Positions 1-5,036 of a stretch of 6,328 bases of DNA are shown one piece after another (within the stretch, counting starts at the first letter, position 1; each line of letters starts with the position of its first letter). Made by a program: the position numbers and the translations under genes. The DNA lies in assembly GCA_009779335.1 (NCBI GenBank), contig WREM01000067.1, positions 1-6,328 of the forward strand. The letters run 5' to 3'. Origin of the DNA: Streptococcaceae bacterium (GTDB taxonomy: Bacteria > Bacillota > Bacilli > Lactobacillales > Streptococcaceae). The notes beneath the pieces were generated by a model. That model saw only the letters and a program-made list of their open reading frames with translations, made no database searches and was not told where the DNA came from.

Positions 1-399
1 ATTTTCTAATTCCTTATTGGAGAAGAGAAAACCATCTGTCGTCACTAGCTCCACGTCTAATTTCTTAAAGGCACGAGAGAGGAGAATCTGCATGAGACGA
101 GCCACTGTTGATTTCCCTACAGCCACTGATCCTGAAATCCCGATAATGAGAGGCGGGGTCTTGACAATCTTCTGTAAAAATAATCCTTTTGAAAAACTCA
201 TGTCTTCTAAATTTTTCTTGTAAAGACGGATTAAATGCACCAAGGGTAAGAATACATCTACGACATCTTGTAGAGAAATCTCATCATTGAGCGAGCGGAT
301 GCTTTCAAGCTCCTCATTTGTCAGAGGGGCGATAGATTTTTTATAAAGTTCTTGCCACGTTTCCCGTGATATTTCATCAAAATTTATAAATTCATTCAT
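1..399 (-). CDS. coaA: Pantothenate kinase (type I, CoaA), N-terminal part, cut by the window edge
   Basis: CoaA phosphorylates pantothenate with ATP, the first and usually rate-limiting step of coenzyme A synthesis in the cytoplasm. The frame stays open from the ATG at 399-397 to the left edge, giving 133 residues of a protein that is usually about 306-316 long. It begins MNEFINFDEISRETW, the typical start of lactic-acid-bacterial CoaA. The P-loop GSVAVGKS lies at residues 90-97 (Lys96) and is followed by LVTTDGF at 119-124. Asp122 sits 26 residues after the P-loop lysine, the same spacing as the catalytic Lys101/Asp127 pair of the E. coli enzyme. The segment SLQDVVDVFLPL (42-53) is also family-typical. 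No Shine-Dalgarno sequence precedes the ATG, and a TATAAT box ends only 7 bases upstream, so a leaderless mRNA is likely. The gene lies 52 bases after tpiA, behind a terminator. Identity is secure; the C-terminal half is outside the window. Confidence 0.95.
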   Translation of the reverse strand, partial: MNEFINFDEISRETWQELYKKSIAPLTNEELESIRSLNDEISLQDVVDVFLPLVHLIRLYKKNLEDMSFSKGLFLQKIVKTPPLIIGISGSVAVGKSTVARLMQILLSRAFKKLDVELVTTDGFLFSNKELEN

Positions 400-406
400 G
401 TTTAAT

Positions 407-415
407 ATTATAGCA
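407..415 (-). promoter_or_regulatory. Extended -10 promoter of coaA
   Basis: On the minus strand the sequence reads TGCTATAAT, a perfect TGn extension plus a consensus TATAAT hexamer (407-412). Only 7 bases (400-406) separate it from the coaA ATG, so transcription should begin at or within a base or two of the start codon. The -35 position (about 430-435, GGACGT) is a poor match, which an extended -10 tolerates. It falls inside the tpiA terminator hairpin. Confidence 0.75.
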
Positions 416-418
416 TAA

Positions 419-442
419 GAAAAAAGAAGACGTCCGTCTTCT
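419..442 (-). terminator. Rho-independent terminator of tpiA
   Basis: On the minus strand a 7-bp stem, AGAAGAC pairing with GTCTTCT (436-442 with 425-431), closes a GGAC loop and runs straight into a T tract (425-420, then C at 419). It lies 9 bases after the tpiA stop codon. It should end tpiA transcription and insulate the coaA promoter that begins 4 bases further on. Confidence 0.85.
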
Positions 443-451
443 ATATTATTA

Positions 452-1210
452 TTATTTGTAGATTTCAAGCAATCCTAGGAAGCTATCTGCTTCAAGTGCA
501 GCTCCACCGACAAGAGCTCCGTCAATGTTTTCTTTAGACATGAGTTCTGCTACTGTTTCAGGTTTTACTGATCCACCATATTGGATGCGGACAGCATCTG
601 CGACAGGTTTTCCGTAAAGTCTTTCAACTGTTGAACGAACAACACCACACGTTTGGTCAGCGATTTCTGCTGTGGCTGTTTTTCCTGTTCCGATTGCCCA
701 GATTGGTTCGTAAGCGATGACCATGCTGGCTACATCTTTAGCATCAATTCCTGCAAGTCCTGCTTCGATTTGAGCTGAAACCCATTCTGCAGTTTTTCCT
801 GCTTCAAATGTTTCAAGTGTTTCCCCACAACAAAGAATTGGTGTTACACCTTCAGCGATAAGAGCTTTTGCCTTCTTGTTGATGTCTTCATCTGTTTCAT
901 GGAAATATTCACGGCGTTCAGAGTGACCGATTACAGCATATTCAATTCCTTCTGATGCAAGCATCCATGGAGAAATTTCTCCTGTGAACGCTCCTGAATT
1001 TTCAAAATATACATTTTCAGCTGCCACTTTAAGTGGGTTATTGCCTGAATGATGTTTCAATGGCACAAGGTACATAGCAGGTGCAGCGATTGCTACTTCT
1101 ACTTTGTCTTCTGATGGTAATTGACCATCAATATTTTTTATGAAAGCAAAGACTTCCTTGAGGTTTTTATTCATTTTCCAGTTTCCTGCAATGATTGGTT
1201 TACGTGACAT
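452..1210 (-). CDS. tpiA: Triosephosphate isomerase
   Basis: TpiA interconverts dihydroxyacetone phosphate and glyceraldehyde 3-phosphate in glycolysis, as a cytoplasmic TIM-barrel homodimer. The 252-residue protein is full length for the family. The catalytic set is intact: Asn10 and Lys12 in AGNWKMN, His96 in IGHSERRE, and Glu168 in AYEPIWAIGTG, which is followed by flexible loop 6 (about 171-178). The phosphate-binding glycines are in YGGSVKPE (211-218) and GALVGGAAL (231-239). The start is fixed by AAAGGAG, whose GGAG core (1217-1220) lies 6 bases upstream of the ATG, and by the conserved N-terminus MSRKPIIAGNWK. The sequence, including CCGETLETFEAGKTAEWV, resembles the lactococcal enzyme more than streptococcal ones as I remember them. 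It is transcribed from a candidate extended -10 upstream, perhaps with read-through from the menA operon, and is closed by a strong terminator. Confidence 0.98.
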   Translation of the reverse strand: MSRKPIIAGNWKMNKNLKEVFAFIKNIDGQLPSEDKVEVAIAAPAMYLVPLKHHSGNNPLKVAAENVYFENSGAFTGEISPWMLASEGIEYAVIGHSERREYFHETDEDINKKAKALIAEGVTPILCCGETLETFEAGKTAEWVSAQIEAGLAGIDAKDVASMVIAYEPIWAIGTGKTATAEIADQTCGVVRSTVERLYGKPVADAVRIQYGGSVKPETVAELMSKENIDGALVGGAALEADSFLGLLEIYK

Positions 1211-1216
1211 GATTGT

Positions 1217-1223
1217 CTCCTTT
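1217..1223 (-). promoter_or_regulatory. Ribosome binding site of tpiA
   Basis: The minus strand reads AAAGGAG followed by ACAATC and then ATG. This is the strongest Shine-Dalgarno match in the window at optimal spacing, which fits a highly translated glycolytic gene and confirms the start codon. Confidence 0.85.
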
Positions 1224-1244
1224 TATTATTAATTTTACTTGTTT

Positions 1245-1253
1245 ATTTTATCA
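1245..1253 (-). promoter_or_regulatory. Candidate extended -10 promoter of tpiA
   Basis: The minus strand reads TGATAAAAT, a TGn extension with TAAAAT (1 mismatch to TATAAT), 34 bases upstream of the tpiA ATG. This would give a leader of roughly 27 bases holding the ribosome binding site. No good -35 box is seen at 16-18 bases. The same TGATAAAATAA string with a similar downstream leader occurs before narK, which supports a real promoter. Confidence 0.55.
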
Positions 1254-1299
1254 CAAATAATAGAAATTTGCTTAAGTCTTATCTGATAGATTTTGTGAT
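1250..1299. repeat. 8-bp inverted repeat upstream of tpiA
   Basis: ATCACAAA at 1250-1257 is the exact reverse complement of TTTGTGAT at 1292-1299, with 34 bases between. One arm overlaps the TG of the candidate tpiA -10. It could be a weak hairpin after the DUF1801-like gene or a pair of operator half-sites, but it lacks the compact GC-rich stem and T tract of a terminator. An 8-bp match in AT-rich DNA can arise by chance. Confidence 0.3.
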
Positions 1300-1728
1300 T
1301 TATCGTCTCCCATAATGTGAGAAATCATTCGCCGTATGAATCAAATCTGTCCCGTGTCGTTCAAAGTTGTATCGCATGATGAATTGAAGGATTTTTTTAA
1401 TTCTGTCTTGTGAGAGATCAGATGGTAAAAGCAGGCTTTCTTCTGTCTGAGTTACTCCCCATTTGAAGAAAGGGGCAATGGCTTCTGCATCCAGTCCCTC
1501 TGTCCCATAAATGACTGTCCCCTCTTCTTTTACATTCATCCCAAAGAGTAATTGATGGTCCTCTTCTGCAAGCTTCGGCAGAAAGGCAGGTCTATTCATG
1601 ACGACTTTTTCTTGTACATCTGGATAGAGTTCGTGTACCAGCTGACAAATGTATATTAAGGTTTCTTGTTGATTTTCTTTGAGTGTCTTATCATTGAAAT
1701 AACTTTCAAAGTCTTTGGTTTCTGTCAT
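1300..1728 (-). CDS. DUF1801/YdhG-like small protein (putative frataxin-like fold)
   Basis: This is a 142-residue soluble protein with no signal peptide or membrane segment. It resembles the DUF1801 group, which includes B. subtilis YdhG/Fra, a frataxin-like protein proposed as an iron chaperone. The order of landmarks fits: a helical N-terminus, ELYPDVQEKVVMNRPAF (33-49, matching the family's 'P..EE.IKW.QP.F' region), a strand LLFGMNVKEEGTVIYG (60-75), EGLDAEAIAPFFKWG (77-91), and a C-terminal LPSDLSQDRIKKILQFIMRYNFE (101-123) like the family's 'IPWD..LI..II.FN' ending. The typical Trp before the NRPAF-like motif is absent here. A weak AGG (1734-1736) lies 5 bases before the ATG. It starts 22 bases after menA and is probably cotranscribed with it. 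The family call rests on pattern memory and the function is unknown; iron handling is only a family-level hint. Confidence 0.6.
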   Translation of the reverse strand: MTETKDFESYFNDKTLKENQQETLIYICQLVHELYPDVQEKVVMNRPAFLPKLAEEDHQLLFGMNVKEEGTVIYGTEGLDAEAIAPFFKWGVTQTEESLLLPSDLSQDRIKKILQFIMRYNFERHGTDLIHTANDFSHYGRR

Positions 1729-1750
1729 TTTTACCTGTCTTTCTATTTGA

Positions 1751-2656
1751 TTATTTGAAGAGTAGAGAGAGGAACATGAGTAGGGTTTGCAAGAGAGAGA
1801 ATATCATGAGAATCTTGACCGAACAAATGAAAGTTTCTCTCTTTATTTGTTTGCTGAGATAGAGTTTCCCCTGCTTGATGATAAATGGGATTAAAACAAG
1901 TGTACCAAGCATGATAGGAGAGAGTATACCTAACCCAACAGCTGAAATAATAGTAAGGTATGCCAGTACAATAGCTACAACCCACCAACGCAAGGCGTTC
2001 TGCTTGCCAATATAATGCACAATGGTATAGCGTTCATTCGCTTCATCCTCCTCTAAATCACAGGTGTTATTGGCTAACATGAGATTTGAGATAAGCAAGA
2101 CACTAGGTAGAGCAATTAAAAATATAATCAATAGAGTCTCTATATTCCATATCATTGCTTGACCTGCATTGATATAGACACAGATGAGAAAGATGACATA
2201 TCCCATAGTAAAGCCACTTGCCACTTCTCCGATAGGTAAACTTGAGAGAGGCTTTGGTCCTCCTGCATAGAAAATTCCAATTAAATAGCAAAACAGACCC
2301 AACCAAAAAACTGGCCAACCCACCATAAAAGCTACAATCAATCCCAAGATAAGAGAACTGGAAAAGAAGAATACGAGCAATGCCTTAATCGTTGAGAGTG
2401 AGAGATTTTCACGCCCAATGATATTAGTATCTTTTTTATAGCCTTCTGTATCTATTGCATTATGATAGTCATTATAGTTGTCCCATATATCTACAAAACA
2501 ATTAAAAAAGAACATGGCAATAAAATAAAGGGCTAGAGGGAAAAGATTAACCTGATTATAGTGATAAAGACTGAAAGCCAAGCCAAGTAAAAAAGGAAAG
2601 ACAGAGGCTGTCTTCGCTTTTAATTCAATCAATTCTGCAAATGTATTAAATTTCAT
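1751..2656 (-). CDS. menA: MenA-like 1,4-dihydroxy-2-naphthoate polyprenyltransferase (UbiA family)
   Basis: The protein is expected to transfer a polyprenyl chain onto 1,4-dihydroxy-2-naphthoate at the membrane, giving demethylmenaquinone. It has 301 residues with about eight or nine hydrophobic helices, the usual size of MenA/UbiA proteins. The first Asp-rich region is DIWDNYNDYHNAID (56-69). The conserved AGGPKPLSSLPIGE follows at 131-144, and the second Asp motif is ANNTCDLEEDEANERYTI (195-212, Asp200 and Asp204). The basic KQNALRW follows after HYIG. The ATG lies one base after the stop of the polyprenyl diphosphate synthase gene (TAA-T-ATG). No good Shine-Dalgarno is seen, so translational coupling is likely. 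The upstream neighbour supplies the prenyl substrate, which supports MenA over other UbiA enzymes. No other men gene is in the window, so the aromatic acceptor is inferred. Confidence 0.88.
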   Translation of the reverse strand: MKFNTFAELIELKAKTASVFPFLLGLAFSLYHYNQVNLFPLALYFIAMFFFNCFVDIWDNYNDYHNAIDTEGYKKDTNIIGRENLSLSTIKALLVFFFSSSLILGLIVAFMVGWPVFWLGLFCYLIGIFYAGGPKPLSSLPIGEVASGFTMGYVIFLICVYINAGQAMIWNIETLLIIFLIALPSVLLISNLMLANNTCDLEEDEANERYTIVHYIGKQNALRWWVVAIVLAYLTIISAVGLGILSPIMLGTLVLIPFIIKQGKLYLSKQIKRETFICSVKILMIFSLLQTLLMFLSLLFK

Positions 2657-2657
2657 A

Positions 2658-3644
2658 TTAGTATTTTCTCTTTAACAATAGCTGTGTCGCTTGATTCAAG
2701 GTTTCTCTGTATGGGGATTGAGGGAGTTTGTCGATTTCTGCTAGAGCAAGATTGGTTAATCCATTTGCCAACTCCATGCTTTGCTTTATTCCTCCCAGTT
2801 CTTCAACTAAGTGAGCAAGGTTCAGACATTCTTCATCTGTAAGATCTTTAGCTTTTTCCATATAGGGTCTGATTTGTTCAGGTGCTGTCTCTTTTGCTAG
2901 AAGCAGGGGAAGGGTGAAAATTCCTTGTTTTACATCTGTGAGGACAGGTTTATTGGATGCTTTGGTATCAATCGTAAAATTGAGAATATCATCATAAATC
3001 TGAAAAGCTAAACCAATGGCAAGCCCAATTTTTTTGGCTGAATGTTGCATGGCTCTATCCGCTCCTGCAAAGTAGGCTCCTTCTAGGCAGGCGAGACTCA
3101 AAAGCTCTGCTGTCTTTCCACTGATCGCTTTCAAATATTTATGAATACTTATCTCAGTATTGAATGTTCCTTGTTTTTGAATTAATTCTCCTTGGAGGAT
3201 TTTCTTCATTGATTTGGCATTGCGAAGTAAGAAAGGTGTATCAATCATGGTCTCACAAAGCAATTCAAAATAAATGGTATAGATAAAATCCCCTGTATAA
3301 ACTGCTACATCTTTGCCAAACTGGGATTGCACGGTCTCTGATCCACGTCGCAGGCTAGAGTCATCAATAATATCATCATGTACAAGCGTAGCCAGATGAA
3401 GTAGTTCCAAGCTTGTAGCAATCTTAATGTAATCTTCTTGTTTTTTGTGTTGGCTTTCTTTATCAAAGACTTGAGTGGAAATCAAAAAGAGAGCAGGGCG
3501 TACCATCTTCCCTCCTTGATTTATACTCTTCTCCAATACTTCTTGTAAGTCTGAATCATTGATTTTTAAGCGTTCAATCATTAACGATTGTACTAAATCC
3601 AGCTTTTTTTGAATGTCTTGATAATTCTGCCAAAATTTAAGCAA
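2658..3644 (-). CDS. Long-chain polyprenyl diphosphate synthase (menaquinone side chain)
   Basis: This trans-type isoprenyl diphosphate synthase adds isopentenyl units to an allylic starter, probably to build the menaquinone tail. The 328-residue length is normal for heptaprenyl/octaprenyl-type (HepT/IspB-like) enzymes. Visible motifs are GGKMVRPAL (44-52, isopentenyl diphosphate binding), the first Asp-rich motif DDIIDD (90-95) followed by LRRG, GDF (118-120), SGKTAEL (175-181) and the second motif YDDILN (217-222). In the second motif the last position of DDxxD is Asn222. The fifth residue before the first motif is Ala85, not an aromatic, which fits a long-chain product. The start is TTG at 3644-3642, supported by AAGGA 8 bases upstream and by the absence of a nearby in-frame ATG. 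The gene is followed after one base by menA. Chain length cannot be read from sequence alone, and no HepS-like partner subunit is seen here. Confidence 0.93.
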   Translation of the reverse strand: MLKFWQNYQDIQKKLDLVQSLMIERLKINDSDLQEVLEKSINQGGKMVRPALFLISTQVFDKESQHKKQEDYIKIATSLELLHLATLVHDDIIDDSSLRRGSETVQSQFGKDVAVYTGDFIYTIYFELLCETMIDTPFLLRNAKSMKKILQGELIQKQGTFNTEISIHKYLKAISGKTAELLSLACLEGAYFAGADRAMQHSAKKIGLAIGLAFQIYDDILNFTIDTKASNKPVLTDVKQGIFTLPLLLAKETAPEQIRPYMEKAKDLTDEECLNLAHLVEELGGIKQSMELANGLTNLALAEIDKLPQSPYRETLNQATQLLLKRKY

Positions 3645-3652
3645 TATATATT

Positions 3653-3657
3653 TCCTT
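3653..3657 (-). promoter_or_regulatory. Ribosome binding site that decides the TTG start of the polyprenyl synthase
   Basis: The minus strand reads AAGGA, then 8 bases ending in TATATA, then TTG CTT AAA. The spacing places initiation at TTG 3644. The first in-frame ATG after it is 21 codons inside, within a helix the family keeps, so the rare start is preferred. Confidence 0.7.
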
Positions 3658-3669
3658 TTCCTGAAAATC

Positions 3670-3698
3670 AGACAAAACCTTGAGCAAATTTCTCAAGG
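3670..3698 (-). terminator. Hairpin after narK, probable (perhaps partial) Rho-independent terminator
   Basis: On the minus strand CCTTGAG (3698-3692) pairs with CTCAAGG (3684-3678) around a 7-base AAATTTG loop and is followed by TTTTGTCT. The stem is 7 bp and the T tract is interrupted after four T. It lies 20 bases past the narK stop. Termination may be incomplete, because only 33 bases separate the stem from the next start codon and no convincing promoter is visible between them. Confidence 0.65.
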
Positions 3699-3718
3699 CC
3701 TTGTTCTATTCTTAATTT

Positions 3719-4942
3719 TTAATCACGTTCATTTGCAACGATAGTATCTCCACCCTTGAAGAATACTGCATATAAAACAATCATACAAAGGATTGTAAAT
3801 CCAGTAAGGACTATGAAGCTTGTACGAAGGTTCCCAATACCTGCTACAACGAATGGATAAATGAATCCACCGAGTCCTCCAATGGCTCCAACAAATCCTG
3901 TAACGGCTCCGGTATTTGATTTTGAAACGTAAGGTACCATCTTGAAGATGACCCCATTCCCAAATCCTGCAAATACAGCAAGCACAAAGACACCAATCAT
4001 AAGCACAGTGAAACTCTTACCGTAGAAGGCCATGATAAGCGTTGCAATAGCAATTCCTGCAAAGTCAAACATAAGTAATTTCTTAGGCAAGACTTTATCT
4101 GCAATGGCTCCACCAATCGGACGGAGGATTGTTGCTACTGCTGAGAACCCTGCAGCCCAGAACCCTGCCAATACAAGAACTCGAGCAGGACTATCTGCTA
4201 GAATAAATCCACTGACATTCCCTTTACCGATCAATGTAGGAATAAGGTTACCAAACGCCATGAATGATCCAAATGTCAACATATAAAAGAACGAAAGATA
4301 CCAAGTGTCTGCTTCTTTTGCGACAGATAAGGCATTTTTAAGTGTTTTGTTTTTGTCAGTTTTCATTTCTTTTGTAAGCAATGCAAAGAGAACGATGAAT
4401 ACTGCAAGCAAGATAACTAAGAAAGTATAAGCTTTTGAAATGTCTTTATTTGCACCGATGATAGATGGCAATGTGAGAGCTGATACAGCATTCCCGATAT
4501 TTCCCATCCCTGCAATACCTAAGACAAGCCCTTGTTTTTCTGCTGGGAACCATACAGAGATGTAGCTGATGGCTACTGCAAATGATGTTCCTGCCATACC
4601 AAGAAGCAATGCAATCCATAACATTACAGAATAGTCATGTACATGAGGGATAATAAGCAATGGAATAAGTGTGAATATCATAAGCCCGATGAAAACTTTT
4701 TTCCCACCTAGACGGTCAGAAAGAATCCCCATAGGAATACGCATGATAGAACCAAGAAGTACAGGTACAGCGACCAATACTTTTTGTGCTCCTCCACCTG
4801 CTGCCATACCAAATGCCTTAGTCATAAATACTGAAGCAAGAGGGGCGATAGAAGACCATGCCATGAATGAAATAAGCATAGCCAATGTCCCCATAACGAG
4901 TGCCATAATAGCGGCACGATTGTTGTTTTTTGTGTCTGTCAT
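3719..4942 (-). CDS. narK: NarK/NasA-type nitrate/nitrite transporter (major facilitator superfamily)
   Basis: This is a 407-residue integral membrane protein with about twelve hydrophobic helices and a short cytoplasmic N-terminus, the size of single-domain nitrate/nitrite porters. The family signatures are present in both halves. Arg68 in SIMRIPMGILSDRLGGKK and Arg274 in ATILRPIGGAIADK correspond in position to the substrate-binding arginines of E. coli NarK (Arg89, Arg305). Glycine-rich GMAGTSFAVAISY (115-127) with GIAGMGNIGNAVSA (142-155), and FAGFGNGVIFKMVP (324-337) with GAVTGFVGAIGGLGG (345-359), match the nitrate-signature regions. The ATG is preceded by AAGGA with 7 bases of spacing. 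An extended -10 lies upstream and a hairpin downstream. No nitrate or nitrite reductase is present, so the direction of transport (uptake, nitrite export or exchange) cannot be told. The symbol reflects family, not proven function. Confidence 0.9.
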   Translation of the reverse strand: MTDTKNNNRAAIMALVMGTLAMLISFMAWSSIAPLASVFMTKAFGMAAGGGAQKVLVAVPVLLGSIMRIPMGILSDRLGGKKVFIGLMIFTLIPLLIIPHVHDYSVMLWIALLLGMAGTSFAVAISYISVWFPAEKQGLVLGIAGMGNIGNAVSALTLPSIIGANKDISKAYTFLVILLAVFIVLFALLTKEMKTDKNKTLKNALSVAKEADTWYLSFFYMLTFGSFMAFGNLIPTLIGKGNVSGFILADSPARVLVLAGFWAAGFSAVATILRPIGGAIADKVLPKKLLMFDFAGIAIATLIMAFYGKSFTVLMIGVFVLAVFAGFGNGVIFKMVPYVSKSNTGAVTGFVGAIGGLGGFIYPFVVAGIGNLRTSFIVLTGFTILCMIVLYAVFFKGGDTIVANERD

Positions 4943-4949
4943 TTTCTTT

Positions 4950-4954
4950 TCCTT
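4950..4954 (-). promoter_or_regulatory. Ribosome binding site of narK
   Basis: AAGGA on the minus strand sits 7 bases before the narK ATG (4942-4940), which supports that start. It is weaker than the tpiA site. Confidence 0.7.
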
Positions 4955-4980
4955 AATAATTTCTAAATTTTAACTTACTT

Positions 4981-5011
4981 ATTTTATCATAATTTCTTCA
5001 ATAAATGTCAG
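4981..5011 (-). promoter_or_regulatory. Candidate promoter of narK (extended -10 with distant -35)
   Basis: The minus strand shows TGATAAAAT (4989-4981), a TGn extension with TAAAAT, 38 bases before the narK ATG. CTGACA (5011-5006) matches the -35 consensus at five of six positions but with a long 19-base spacer. The element begins directly after the clpX terminator, so narK probably starts its own transcript. No FNR-type palindrome (TTGAT-N4-ATCAA) is recognisable around it. Confidence 0.55.
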
Positions 5012-5012
5012 A

Positions 5013-5036
5013 TAAAAGCACATGATTTCATGTGCT
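5013..5036 (-). terminator. Rho-independent terminator of clpX, overlapping its stop codon
   Basis: On the minus strand AGCACATG (5036-5029) pairs perfectly with CATGTGCT (5024-5017) around an AAAT loop, and the T run begins in the last stem base (TTTTATC). Two bases of the clpX TAG stop (5037-5035) are the first bases of the stem. This is the strongest hairpin in the window. Confidence 0.88.

Noticed and set aside
17..223. Plus-strand open frame of 68 codons
   Set aside because: It is antisense to the clearly coding coaA P-loop region, has no ribosome binding site and resembles no family.
1281..1291. Short hairpin ATCT-GAT-AGAT after the DUF1801-like gene as a terminator
   Set aside because: The stem is only 4 bp, the loop is 3 bases, and no T tract follows on the minus strand.
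1743..2318. Two minus-strand frames (1743-1988 and 2103-2318) inside menA
   Set aside because: They are out-of-frame shadows of menA; the menA frame carries all conserved motifs without a break.
4032..4286. Plus-strand open frame of 84 codons
   Set aside because: It is another antisense shadow of narK with no ribosome binding site.
4671..4973. Plus-strand open frame of 100 codons
   Set aside because: It lies opposite the narK start. Its Ala/Pro/Ile/Arg-rich composition is what the complement of membrane-protein codons gives, and no start signal is seen.
4943..5034. FNR/ArcA-type anaerobic operator before narK
   Set aside because: No TTGAT-N4-ATCAA-like palindrome is present; the only strong palindrome is the clpX terminator.
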